Assembly (NCBI GenBank): GCA_051001975.1 | Contig: JBPCMU010000130.1 | Coordinates: forward strand, 1-16,900 | Length of the DNA stretch: 16,900 nucleotides | Direction: 5' to 3' | DNA from: DATAEG01 sp051001975 | GTDB taxonomy: Bacteria > Actinomycetota > Actinomycetes > Mycobacteriales > Jatrophihabitantaceae | Shown: positions 7,634 to 14,823 of the stretch, piece after piece | How the letters are laid out: each line of letters starts with the position of its first letter | Numbering within the stretch: the first letter of the stretch is position 1 | Position numbers and translations under genes: made by a program | The notes under the pieces: model-generated | Databases searched by the model: none | Seen by the model: the letters and a program-made list of their open reading frames with translations, nothing else | What the model was told of the DNA's origin: nothing

Positions 7634-8439
7634 CACCCTCGTTGTTCGCCGAGGTCGGTCTCATCGTGGTGAGGTCGGCGCAAGACGTGGTCGTCGCGGA
7701 ACTGCCGGCCGTTGAGGCGTTCCTCGCAGACCCGGTGCCCGAGCTCACGCTGGTGCTGCAGCACGCGGGTGGCGCCAAAGGGAAGGCGCTGCTCGCCGCC
7801 GCGAAGAAGGCCAAGGCCTACACCATCGAGTGCGGCAAGCTCACCCGCGCCGACGAGCGCGCCGACTTCGTACGGGGTGAAGCGCGCCGAGCCGGTGCAA
7901 CCATCTCCGCGGATGCGGTGGCCCATCTCATCGATGCCGTCGGTGGCGATCTTCGTGAGCTTGCGTCGGTCACCTCGCAACTTGCCTCGGACTCGGGTGG
8001 CACCATCGACGAGCGCACGGTCGCCGCCTACCACCGCGGCCGCGCCGAGGTGACCGGATTCGCCGTGTCCGACCGAGCCGTGATCGGTGATGTACCGGGC
8101 GCCATGGAGACACTGCGGTGGGCCCGCTCGATCGGGGTGGCCCATGTGCTGATCGCGGACGCGCTTGCCGATGGAGTGCGCTCCATCGTCCGGGTCAGTT
8201 CGGCCGGCAACGGCTCGCCGAATATGCTCGCCGGTCAGCTCGGTATGCCGCCGTGGAAGGTGCGCCGGGCACAGTCGCAGGCTCGCGGCTGGTCGGAGGT
8301 CGGGCTGGCCCGCGCACTGGGTGTGGTCGCAGAGCTCAACGCCGACGTCAAAGGTGCCGCAGCAGATCCCGACTACGCGCTCGAGCGGGCGATCTGGCGG
8401 CTGGCGCGCTGCCGACGCACTGAATCGGCCCGTCGCTGA
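7429..8439 (+). CDS. holA: DNA polymerase III delta subunit
   Basis: HolA is the delta subunit of the clamp loader, which opens the beta sliding clamp during replication. The 336-residue length fits the family. The N-terminal segment PNVVLLVGDEDLLVSRAVEQ is the usual opening of the domain, domain III is helical, and the C-terminus shows the conserved PPWKVRRAQSQARGWS and DYALERAIWRLAR. The start is the GTG at 7429, the first start codon after an in-frame stop at 7414-7416. It lies inside the comEC reading frame. No good Shine-Dalgarno is evident, but a -10-like CACGAT is six bases upstream. comEC-holA, convergent with rpsT, is a conserved actinobacterial arrangement as I recall it. A hairpin overlaps the stop codon. 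Confidence 0.93.
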   Translation: MAENTELAAAAWGGGPRPNVVLLVGDEDLLVSRAVEQVAAALRSEDPSSAVTERVGSQLAPGELTDLLTPSLFAEVGLIVVRSAQDVVVAELPAVEAFLADPVPELTLVLQHAGGAKGKALLAAAKKAKAYTIECGKLTRADERADFVRGEARRAGATISADAVAHLIDAVGGDLRELASVTSQLASDSGGTIDERTVAAYHRGRAEVTGFAVSDRAVIGDVPGAMETLRWARSIGVAHVLIADALADGVRSIVRVSSAGNGSPNMLAGQLGMPPWKVRRAQSQARGWSEVGLARALGVVAELNADVKGAAADPDYALERAIWRLARCRRTESARR

Positions 8440-8471
8440 CCCAGCGGTTCTTTGGTGGGTCAGCGGTTCTT
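8434..8471 (+). terminator. Hairpin at the holA stop with an 11-bp direct repeat
   Basis: CGCTGACCCA (8434-8443) and TGGGTCAGCG (8456-8465) are perfect 10-bp complements around a 12-nt loop, with the holA TGA inside the left arm. A short pyrimidine-rich stretch (GTTCTTGC) follows rather than a true T-tract. The 11-mer CAGCGGTTCTT occurs twice (8442-8452 and 8461-8471). It is probably a holA terminator, but the weak U-tract keeps the call tentative. Confidence 0.4.
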
Positions 8472-8556
8472 GCAGTCCAGCGGTCCAGGGCGGCCGAGCG
8501 GCAGGATATTGCGGTCGAGGGGGAGCTTTCGGTCAAGTTCGTCGGCGTGTCGCGAC

Positions 8557-8583
8557 GAAAACCTCCCGGTCGACAACCCGGGA
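8557..8583 (-). terminator. Probable rpsT terminator
   Basis: On the minus strand, TCCCGG and CCGGGA form a 6-bp stem around an 8-nt loop and are followed by GGTTTTCG. It lies about 40 nt downstream of the rpsT stop. The T-run is short, as is common in high-GC organisms. Apart from this and the holA hairpin I see nothing in the 183-bp convergent gap. Confidence 0.45.
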
Positions 8584-8622
8584 AACCCAAGACCGCCCCC
8601 GACCGTCGAAGCGATCAGAAAG

Positions 8623-8889
8623 TCAGTCAGCGAGCTTGTTGGCGGCGAGGGCCATGGCCGACTTCTTGTTGGCAGCCTGGTTCGCGTGGATCACACCGGC
8701 GCTGGCGGCCTTGTCCAGGGCGCGCGAGGCGTCGTGCAGAGCGACCAGCGCGGCAGCATGGTCGCCACCGTCGGCGGCGGCGCGGAACTTGCGGACGGAA
8801 GTCTTGAGCGAGGACTTCACGCTCTTGTTCCGCAGCCGTGCTTTCTCGTTGGTGCGGATCCGCTTGATCTGGGACTTGATGTTCGCCAC
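8623..8889 (-). CDS. rpsT: 30S ribosomal protein bS20
   Basis: This 88-residue basic protein binds 16S rRNA early in 30S assembly. The sequence opens with ANIKSQIKRIRTNEKARLRN and ends with HANQAANKKSAMALAANKL, both diagnostic of bS20, and the length is standard. The start is GTG (8887-8889). A Shine-Dalgarno AAGAGG lies at 8897-8902 with a 7-nt spacer, which settles the start. The gene is monocistronic, convergent with holA and divergent from the ATP-grasp operon. Confidence 0.97.
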   Translation of the reverse strand: MANIKSQIKRIRTNEKARLRNKSVKSSLKTSVRKFRAAADGGDHAAALVALHDASRALDKAASAGVIHANQAANKKSAMALAANKLAD

Positions 8890-9100
8890 GAAGCAGCCTC
8901 TTACCGGTAGTCAGATGATGTGTTCTCGCTCGGTCCTGGTGCGCCGCGCCGCCGGCACTCGGATATCGGGCGAGCGCGCAGGGTGCGGACAACCGGTCCA
9001 GGTTACCAGCGCGGCTGCGCGCCGCCCAAATCATCAGGGCCGCCAGGGCTGCCAAGCGGCCGGTGTGTCGCGCGGCACAGCCAGTCCCTACCATTCCGCC
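8890..9100. promoter_or_regulatory. Divergent promoter region between rpsT and the ATP-grasp operon
   Basis: This 211-bp region contains the rpsT ribosome-binding site at one end. At the other end is the TACCAT -10-like hexamer (9089-9094), six bases before the ATP-grasp ATG. A small GC hairpin (GCGCG-GCTG-CGCGC) lies near 9009-9022. I see no open frame with coding character and no other clear site. Confidence 0.4.
9089..9094 (+). promoter_or_regulatory. -10 element, leaderless start of the ATP-grasp operon
   Basis: TACCAT fits TAnnnT exactly and is followed by TCCGCC and then the ATG at 9101. This spacing puts the transcription start on the A of the ATG. No Shine-Dalgarno precedes the gene, which agrees with leaderless expression. 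Confidence 0.55.
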
Positions 9101-10675
9101 ATGACTGCATCGGCGAGCGCGCGACCGGTGCCGTGGAACGAGATGTACGAAGCGGAGGGTCGGCCCCGAGCGGGGTACGCGGCGCTGCACGCGTCGCTCG
9201 GCAGGCTGACCGGGGAGGAACTCCGCGCTCGGTGCGACGCGCTGGCTCGCATCTACCTCGACCAGGGCGTCACCTTCGACCTGGGCGGTGAAGAACGCCC
9301 GTTCCCGCTCGACGTGGTGCCGCGAATCATCACCGCGCCGGAATGGACGACCGTCGAGCGCGGTGTCGCACAACGAGTACGTGCGCTGGAGGCGTTCCTG
9401 GCTGATGCTTACGGCCCGCGCAAGTCGGTCGCGGACGGAGTCATCCCGCTGCGCCTGCTGCTCTCCTCGGCGAATTTCCACCGGGCCGCCGCCGGTATCG
9501 AGCCGGCCAATGGGGTGCGGGTCCACGTTGCGGGCATCGACCTGGTCCGCGACAGCGAGGGCACGTTCCGGGTGCTCGAGGACAACGTCCGGGTGCCGTC
9601 CGGGGTCAGTTACGTGCTGGAGAACCGGCAGTCGGTCAGCCAGGCGCTGCCCGAGGCGTTCTCCGCCGATCCGGTGCGCCCGGTCGGGGAGTACCCGCTG
9701 CGGTTGCTGAATGCGTTGCGTGCCGCGGCACCGGACGGCGCGTCGGACCCGACCGTGGTCGTGCTGACGCCAGGCATCTTCAACTCCGCCTACTTCGAGC
9801 ACGCGCTGTTGGCCCGCACCATGGGTGTGGAACTGGTGGAGGGCAGCGACCTGCTGTGCCACGACGGCCGGTTGTTCATGCGCACCACCCGAGGCGAGCG
9901 TCGCGTAGATGTCGTCTACCGTCGCATCGACGACGAGTTCCTCGACCCGGTGGCCTTCCGGGCCGATTCGCAGCTGGGCTGCCCGGGCCTGCTCACTGCC
10001 GCCCGCGCCGGCCGGGTCACTCTGGCCAACGCGGTGGGCAACGGCGTCGCCGACGACAAGCTCGTCTACACCTACGTGCCCGACTTGGTGCGCTACTTCC
10101 TCGGCGAGGAACCGATCCTGCCCAACGTGGACACCTGGCGGCTGGAGGATGCCGAGGCGCGCGAGCAGGTGCTGGACCGCCTCGACGAAGTGGTCGTCAA
10201 ACCGGTCGACGGCTCCGGCGGCAAAGGCATCGTCATCGGGCCGGACGCGAGCCGCGCCGAACTCGACGAACTGCGCGCCCGGCTCATCGCGGACCCGCGG
10301 GGCTGGATCGCCCAGCCGGTCATCGCGCTGTCCACCGTTCCCACCGTGATCGACGACGAGCTGGCGCCGCGGCATGTCGACCTGCGCCCGTTCGCGGTGA
10401 ACAGCGGCGACGGAGTGTGGGTGCTGCCCGGCGGCCTGACCCGGGTCGCCCTGCCCGAAGGCCAGCTGGTGGTCAATTCCAGCCAGGGCGGCGGGTCGAA
10501 GGACACCTGGGTGCTCGGCGACCGGGACGCCCCACCGGTCTCGACGCTGCGTCCGCAGCGCGGCGGCGCGCCGTCGCAACCGATGGCCGAGCCGGACCTC
10601 AACCCCGACGACGCCCGCGGCGATCAGCAGCAACAACAGCAGCAATTCCGTCCGGACGGAGTGACGCCATGTTGA
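9101..10675 (+). CDS. Circularly permuted ATP-grasp protein (DUF404/DUF407 type)
   Basis: The 524-residue product belongs to the circularly permuted ATP-grasp family. It is predicted to form peptide or amide bonds through an acyl-phosphate intermediate on an unidentified substrate. Recognisable segments are an N-terminal WNEMYEAEGRPRAGY, a middle VLEDNVRVPSGVSYVLENR (about 162-181), VVLTPGIFNSAYFEHALLA, the nucleotide-binding VVKPVDGSGGKGIVIGP (about 365-380) and LRPFAVNSGDGVWVLPGGLTRVA. The start is ATG 9101, fixed by the TACCAT motif and the family N-terminus; an earlier in-frame extension has no family similarity. The C-terminal tail includes seven consecutive Gln just before the stop. The stop overlaps the start of the alpha-E gene (ATGTTGA, 7 nt). 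The related cassette in M. tuberculosis is, from memory, Rv2411c-Rv2409c. The fold is well supported; the substrate is unknown. Confidence 0.92.
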   Translation: MTASASARPVPWNEMYEAEGRPRAGYAALHASLGRLTGEELRARCDALARIYLDQGVTFDLGGEERPFPLDVVPRIITAPEWTTVERGVAQRVRALEAFLADAYGPRKSVADGVIPLRLLLSSANFHRAAAGIEPANGVRVHVAGIDLVRDSEGTFRVLEDNVRVPSGVSYVLENRQSVSQALPEAFSADPVRPVGEYPLRLLNALRAAAPDGASDPTVVVLTPGIFNSAYFEHALLARTMGVELVEGSDLLCHDGRLFMRTTRGERRVDVVYRRIDDEFLDPVAFRADSQLGCPGLLTAARAGRVTLANAVGNGVADDKLVYTYVPDLVRYFLGEEPILPNVDTWRLEDAEAREQVLDRLDEVVVKPVDGSGGKGIVIGPDASRAELDELRARLIADPRGWIAQPVIALSTVPTVIDDELAPRHVDLRPFAVNSGDGVWVLPGGLTRVALPEGQLVVNSSQGGGSKDTWVLGDRDAPPVSTLRPQRGGAPSQPMAEPDLNPDDARGDQQQQQQQFRPDGVTPC

Positions 10676-11616
10676 GCCGGATCGCGGAGTCGCTGTTCTG
10701 GATCGGGCGCTACCTCGAACGCGCTGACGGCACCGCGCGCATCCTCGACGTGCAGCTGCGCCTGCTGCTGGAGGATCCCTGGCTGGACGAGGATCGGTCG
10801 TGCCGCTCGCTGCTGTCGGTGATGGGCCACCCGGTCGCGGAGTCGCGGACGGACCCGGTGCACGGTCAGGAGATGCTCGACCTGCTCGCGCACTCCGACG
10901 CGCCGGGCTCGATCGCCTCGTCGCTGAACGCAGCGCGGGAGAATGCGCGGCGGGCGCGGGAGGTCGTGTCGACCGAGGTGTGGGAGTCGCTGAACACCAC
11001 CCGCAACGACGTCTTCGCCGGGCGCTGGCGCTCACGCAGCCCATACCGTTTCTTCGCCTGGGTGCGTGAGCGGGTTGCGGTGGTCACCGGCACCGCGGAC
11101 GCGACGATGAGCCGCGATCAGGCCTGGAACTTTCTGGTCCTCGGCCGATCCATCGAGCGGGCCGACATGACCGCGCGGCTGATTGCGGCGGACGAGGCAC
11201 GCGGCGGGTCGAGTGCAGGGTGGCCGCTGGTGCTGCGCTCGTGCGGTGCCTACGAGGCGTTCCTGCGCACCTACGGAGCCGCGGCCAGCGAGGACCGGGC
11301 CGCGGAGTTCCTATTGCTGGACCGGCTCTTCCCGCGCTCGGTGGTGCACGCCCTGCTGGAGGCCGACGGCTGCCTGGAACAGCTGTCCACCGACGAGAAC
11401 TACGCATCGACGCGCCTGGTGGGCCGCGACGATGCGCGCCGGCTGCTCGGCCGGGCCCGGACAGAGCTGGAATACCGCCCCCTGAGCGAGGTGTATGAAG
11501 ACCTGACCGGTCACATGGACCGGGTGCAGCGAGTCTGCTCGGCCGCCAGTGACGCGGTGTCGCAGCGGTTCTTCCCGCGTGGCAAGGCAACGAGCTGGGT
11601 GCGTGAGTACTCGTGA
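10669..11616 (+). CDS. Alpha-E domain protein (DUF403)
   Basis: This is a 315-residue, mostly helical protein with the family opening MLSRIAESLFWIGRYLERAD. Later family segments include WNFLVLGRSIERADMTARLI and RFFPRG near the end. Alpha-E proteins almost always accompany circularly permuted ATP-grasp and transglutaminase genes, and no biochemical activity is established that I know of. The start ATG overlaps the ATP-grasp stop, and its own stop overlaps the next GTG by four bases (GTGA), so all three are probably translationally coupled. In some genomes the alpha-E domain is fused to the ATP-grasp protein; here they are separate. Confidence 0.92.
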   Translation: MLSRIAESLFWIGRYLERADGTARILDVQLRLLLEDPWLDEDRSCRSLLSVMGHPVAESRTDPVHGQEMLDLLAHSDAPGSIASSLNAARENARRAREVVSTEVWESLNTTRNDVFAGRWRSRSPYRFFAWVRERVAVVTGTADATMSRDQAWNFLVLGRSIERADMTARLIAADEARGGSSAGWPLVLRSCGAYEAFLRTYGAAASEDRAAEFLLLDRLFPRSVVHALLEADGCLEQLSTDENYASTRLVGRDDARRLLGRARTELEYRPLSEVYEDLTGHMDRVQRVCSAASDAVSQRFFPRGKATSWVREYS

Positions 11617-12467
11617 CGTCCTATGGCCAGCCTCGGCGGTTGCGGGTGGAGCACCGCACCGAGTTCCGTTACGAACGGCCCGTCGCCGCGTCCTACAACG
11701 AGTGCCGGATCAGCCCACGAACCGAGCCACGTCAGCAGATCCTCGAATCCGCGGTGCGTATCGCCCCCTCGACCTGGCGCTACGACTACCTCGACTACTG
11801 GGACACCGCGGTGACCGCCTTCGAGGTGCGCACTCCGCACGACACGCTCACCGTCACTGGCAGCACCGTCGCCGACATCATCGACGCCGGCCAGCCGCCG
11901 CAGACCGACTGGGACCGATTGCGTTCGGCGGGCACGCTCGACGCCTTCGCCGAGACGCTGGTGTCGACCACCCGTAGCGAGCCGATGACCGACCTCGTCG
12001 AGCTGGCTCACCGGGTGGCCGGCGACAAGGCGCCGCACGAGGCCGCCGAAGCGGTGAGCCGGGCGATCACCGAGGCGATGGAGTACGCCGCAGGCGTGAC
12101 CGGCGTGCAAACTCCTGCGGCTGAGGCCTGGCAGACGCGGCGCGGGGTCTGTCAGGACTTCGCGCATCTGGCCACCGGTGCGTTGCGCAGCATCGGGATC
12201 CCCGCCCGTTACGTCTCCGGGTACGTGCAGTCCAGCGGTGCGGCGGAGCTGGGCGAACCGGTCGGCGGGGAGAGCCACGCGTGGGTCGAATGGTGGACCG
12301 GCGGCTGGTACGGCTGGGACCCGACCAGCGACCGCCCGGTCAGCTCCCGGCACCTTGCGGTCGGTAGAGGCCGGGACTACGGGGACGTGCCCCCGCTACG
12401 CGGCATCGTCGCCGGCGCCGGCGGTTCGGCGCTCGATGTCAGCGTCACGGTCACCCGGTTGCGCTGA
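11613..12467 (+). CDS. Transglutaminase-like cysteine protease of the ATP-grasp cassette
   Basis: The 284-residue protein has an N-terminal beta-rich domain (LRVEHRTEFRYERPVAASYNE, residues 10-30, region typical of the Bact_transglu_N domain) and a transglutaminase core. The catalytic triad is readable: Cys180 in RRGVCQDFAH, His222 in SHAWVEWW and Asp236 in YGWDPT. These proteins are generally thought to be peptidases or amide-exchange enzymes, and in this cassette the enzyme may process what the ATP-grasp partner makes. The start GTG at 11613 overlaps the alpha-E stop. No signal peptide is visible, so a cytoplasmic location is likely. The stop lies 7 bp from the convergent stop of the phosphotransferase-like gene. 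Confidence 0.93.
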   Translation: MTSYGQPRRLRVEHRTEFRYERPVAASYNECRISPRTEPRQQILESAVRIAPSTWRYDYLDYWDTAVTAFEVRTPHDTLTVTGSTVADIIDAGQPPQTDWDRLRSAGTLDAFAETLVSTTRSEPMTDLVELAHRVAGDKAPHEAAEAVSRAITEAMEYAAGVTGVQTPAAEAWQTRRGVCQDFAHLATGALRSIGIPARYVSGYVQSSGAAELGEPVGGESHAWVEWWTGGWYGWDPTSDRPVSSRHLAVGRGRDYGDVPPLRGIVAGAGGSALDVSVTVTRLR

Positions 12468-12474
12468 GCGCCGG

Positions 12475-13431
12475 CTACCGGCCGTCCCACCGTTGCTGCA
12501 GCCATCGCTGCGCAGCAGTCAGGTGTGCTCGTTGAAACGCGCGCATCCCGGCCGTACCCACCGGTTCGGGCAGCAGTATTGCCTCCGCCCACATCCCGAT
12601 CAGCATCGCCAGGAAGGCATCCACCTGCTGGTCCGGGGCGGCCGCTGCGGTAGAGCGGGTCAGCCATGCCTGCGGGTCGTGTCCGGCCACACCGGCGTTG
12701 ACCAGCAGCACCACGGCCTCGCAGAACGCCGCTCCGACGCAGCCCCAGGACCAGTCCACGATCCAAGCCCGACCCGACCGGTCGATCAGCGTGTTGTCCG
12801 CCCGGACATCGAAGTTGACGAGGGTGTCACCGGCCACCGCTACCCGGTCGGCCAGGCCGGCCAGCCGGTCGAGATGCAAGGCCGTCCAGGGGTCCAGCTC
12901 GACCGGTCGTAGTTCGACGAGTCGGGCACCCGCACCGATATCCTCACGAAGCAGCTTCGGCGCGATCGGCAGGTCGTAGGCGGCGGCCGGAGCGGGCGTG
13001 AGGGTGTCCCGCAAGAGCGCCAGCGCGTCCAGCGTGGCGGCCAGCTGTGGCTCGGTCCATGGCCACTTCGGCGGGCCACCGTCCACCGCGTCGAACAGCA
13101 GTCCCACCCACTCGCCGTTATCGAAATGCGATCGCATCAGCGGTACCGGAGCTTGCGCAGGCAGTAGCGCGTTGACCGCGATCTCGTGCCGGAACATTCG
13201 CGGCGTCACCGGATTGAGGGCGGCATGGGCGACCTTGACGAGCGCGGTTCGGCCGCTCGCGGTACGCACCACACTCGCAATTCCGGACGAGAACCCGCCG
13301 GTCTGACCGGTGGCACCGACAACCGGTTCGCCCAGCTCGGCAGCCACCCACTCGACGATTGGCGCAGGCGCACCGGTCCACTCCAGGCGGGGTGACCAGG
13401 TCGGAACGTAGGGTGCGGGCGAGTCGGGCAC
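12475..13431 (-). CDS. Aminoglycoside phosphotransferase (APH)-like kinase
   Basis: This is a protein-kinase-like-fold small-molecule kinase of the APH/choline-kinase superfamily. Visible elements are a glycine-containing nucleotide loop (TGGFSSGIASVVR), the ATP-binding lysine in TALVKVAHAAL, a catalytic loop NFDVRADNTL with Asp and Asn retained, and the metal-binding IVDWSWG. The usual His two residues before the catalytic Asp (HGD) is Asn here. The frame is open back to a TTG at 13533, but the first 34 residues are Arg-rich and unlike the family. GTG 13431 (MPDSPAPY) is the start used here, and GTG 13467 is also possible. No strong Shine-Dalgarno distinguishes them. The substrate is unknown, and antibiotic resistance should not be assumed. 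Confidence 0.8.
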   Translation of the reverse strand: MPDSPAPYVPTWSPRLEWTGAPAPIVEWVAAELGEPVVGATGQTGGFSSGIASVVRTASGRTALVKVAHAALNPVTPRMFRHEIAVNALLPAQAPVPLMRSHFDNGEWVGLLFDAVDGGPPKWPWTEPQLAATLDALALLRDTLTPAPAAAYDLPIAPKLLREDIGAGARLVELRPVELDPWTALHLDRLAGLADRVAVAGDTLVNFDVRADNTLIDRSGRAWIVDWSWGCVGAAFCEAVVLLVNAGVAGHDPQAWLTRSTAAAAPDQQVDAFLAMLIGMWAEAILLPEPVGTAGMRAFQRAHLTAAQRWLQQRWDGR

Positions 13432-13555
13432 CCGCCTGATGATGCCCGCGATCCGCTGCCCGGGCACCGATTTATCCGCGCGGGAGCGCCGCGGCTGGTT
13501 CGGTACGCTCCTGACAGGACGCGACACGAACAATCAATCAATGTGAGGAGACCGG
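13432..13555. promoter_or_regulatory. Divergent promoter region, kinase-like gene and methyltransferase
   Basis: The region holds a TAnnnT hexamer TACGCT (13504-13509), about 45 bp before the methyltransferase start, and an 11-bp palindrome TCCTGACAGGA (13509-13519). A GAGGAG Shine-Dalgarno lies at 13545-13550, five bases before the GTG. On the minus strand GGATAAATC (about 13469-13477) is the best -10-like AT patch for the kinase-like gene. Confidence 0.35.
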
Positions 13556-14221
13556 GTGGGCGAGCGCAACCCGCTGGTGTGGTACTTCCGTCGTAATGAT
13601 CAGCGACAGATACACAAGTGGGCGCATTACTTCGACATCTATCATCGGCATCTCGCGAAGTTCCGGTTCAAGCCGATCGTGGTGCTCGAGTTCGGGGTCG
13701 CGCACGGCGGCTCTCTGCAGATGTGGCGCAACTACTTCGGCCGCCGCGCCAAGATCTATGGCGTCGACGTGAATCCGGAGTGCAAGAACTTCGAGGAGCG
13801 CGGCATCGAGATCTTCATCGGTGACCAGGAGGACCGGGACTTCCTACGCCGGATCGGTGCTGAGATCGGTCCGATTGACGTGTTGATCGAAGACGGCGGC
13901 CATCACATGGGTCAGCAGATCGCCACGTTCGAGGAGCTCTACCCCGCGGTCAAGCCGGGCGGGGCGTTCCTGATCGAGGACCTGCACACCAGCTATTGGC
14001 AGAACTACGGCGGCGGGTACCGCCTGCCCGGCACGTTCGTCGAATATGCTAAGGGCCTCCTCGATCAGCTGAACGCGTGGCACTCACGCGGGTCGGAGTT
14101 CGCTCCGGACGAGTTCACCAGGACCACCCGCTCCATGCACTTCTACGACAGCGTCGTGGTGTTCGAGAAGGAGACGGTTGAGAAGCCGCACGTGGAGCGG
14201 TCCGGTCGCCGCGATCTGTAA
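13556..14221 (+). CDS. Class I SAM-dependent methyltransferase (CmcI / sugar O-methyltransferase-like)
   Basis: The 221-residue protein shows the Rossmann SAM-binding motif VVLEFGVAHGGSLQMW (about 42-57), an acidic strand end IYGVDVNPEC, the metal-site-like DVLIEDGGHHMGQQ (about 104-117) and the post-core GGAFLIEDLHTSYW. This layout matches the Methyltransf_24/cephalosporin-hydroxylase-like group. That group includes rhamnosyl O-methyltransferases and macrolide or tetracenomycin sugar O-methyltransferases, so a glycan or natural-product sugar hydroxyl is a plausible target. The GTG start at 13556 has a good GAGGAG site five bases upstream. Codon use in the first 40 codons is visibly AT-richer than its neighbours (CGT, AAT, GAT, ATA, CAT, TAT), a possible sign of recent acquisition. 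It ends only 7 bp from the convergent small gene. The specific substrate cannot be told. Confidence 0.85.
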   Translation: MGERNPLVWYFRRNDQRQIHKWAHYFDIYHRHLAKFRFKPIVVLEFGVAHGGSLQMWRNYFGRRAKIYGVDVNPECKNFEERGIEIFIGDQEDRDFLRRIGAEIGPIDVLIEDGGHHMGQQIATFEELYPAVKPGGAFLIEDLHTSYWQNYGGGYRLPGTFVEYAKGLLDQLNAWHSRGSEFAPDEFTRTTRSMHFYDSVVVFEKETVEKPHVERSGRRDL

Positions 14222-14228
14222 GCGTCGG

Positions 14229-14615
14229 TCAGGCCGAGGCCCGCACCGACACCAGCTCGTGCACGGTGTAGAGGTAGGTGCGCTTCTCGTCGGCTGAGCT
14301 GACCACGTCGGCGACCGGGGCGTCGTCGTCGCCGTCGGTGCCGAATACCATTACCGCTCCCTCGGCGAGGTACACGTTGCTGTCGACCGGGGCGACGTCG
14401 GTGAGCTCGACCATCACGTACCGGTCGCCGATGCTGCGCATCAGGGTCGCGATGTCGGAGTTGGAGCTGGACCCTTTGGCATGCACCGCCAGCACCCGCT
14501 GCCAGTCGTCCGGGCCACCCGGTGAGGTGTTCACCAGATCCCCGGTCTTCAGGTCCGTGGCCGGGATTCGATACTCGGTGACTGCGCGCGGGTCAGAAGC
14601 TGGGATGCCGGTCAT
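14229..14615 (-). CDS. Small conserved-looking protein of unknown function
   Basis: The product has 128 residues counted from the ATG at 14615. I do not recognise a family. It is acidic and hydrophilic, without signal peptide or membrane segment. It contains YRIPATDLKTGDLVNTSPGG (about 14-33), then WQRVLAVHAK, a strand-rich RYVMVELTDV and a Asp-rich loop GTDGDDD. The pattern suggests a small beta-rich domain. The frame is open upstream to 14741, but that extension crosses a decayed membrane-protein gene and is Arg-rich, so the internal ATG is preferred. A -10-like CACGAT lies seven bases before it. The final codon usage is normal for the window. Confidence 0.65.
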   Translation of the reverse strand: MTGIPASDPRAVTEYRIPATDLKTGDLVNTSPGGPDDWQRVLAVHAKGSSSNSDIATLMRSIGDRYVMVELTDVAPVDSNVYLAEGAVMVFGTDGDDDAPVADVVSSADEKRTYLYTVHELVSVRASA

Positions 14616-14620
14616 GGCGC

Positions 14621-14823
14621 CTATCGTGCCTGATCGGCGGCTGTGACGCTGCCTCGCCCTCGGCGTTGCACCAGCAGCACGGCGACGATCACCGCTGCCG
14701 CGCCCAATAATTCCTATGCGGTGCCCCAGCCGGGTGCCCAATAGAACGAGGGCGAGGGCAACCGCTGCGCCGGTGAGTCAGGGGCGCGGGTTGCCGAAGC
14801 CGGGTGTCCGTCCCGGCAGTCAT
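14621..14823 (-). pseudogene. Frameshifted relic of a small two-helix membrane protein
   Basis: Read from an ATG at 14821-14823, the minus strand gives MTAGTDTRLRQPAPLT. A shift into another frame gives GAAVALALVLLGTRLGHR (about 14718-14771), and a second shift gives LLGAAAVIVAVLLVQRRGRG and a TAG stop at 14621-14623. The pieces are consecutive, hydrophobic and on one strand, as expected for a small membrane protein broken by two frame changes. The second break lies in an AT-rich patch around 14706-14719. The start is 20 bp beyond the prs stop and the end is six bases before the ATG of the next gene, which suits a former operon member. Sequencing error is an alternative explanation. I do not recognise a family. 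Confidence 0.4.

Noticed and set aside
8164..9100. In-frame upstream extension of the ATP-grasp gene through rpsT antisense
   Set aside because: No family similarity before residue 1 at 9101, and a -10-like motif lies directly before that ATG.
8627..11044. 805-codon minus-strand frame across the ATP-grasp gene and rpsT
   Set aside because: It is antisense to the well-supported ATP-grasp and alpha-E genes, has no recognisable domain, and runs in the wrong frame through rpsT.
13432..13533. N-terminal extension of the kinase-like gene to TTG 13533
   Set aside because: It adds 34 Arg-rich residues, starts with a rare TTG and overlaps the promoter region of the methyltransferase.
14616..14741. 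N-terminal extension of the small unknown gene to a start at 14741
   Set aside because: The extra 42 residues are Arg-rich and overlap the relic membrane-protein fragments in another frame; the ATG at 14615 begins a normally composed protein.
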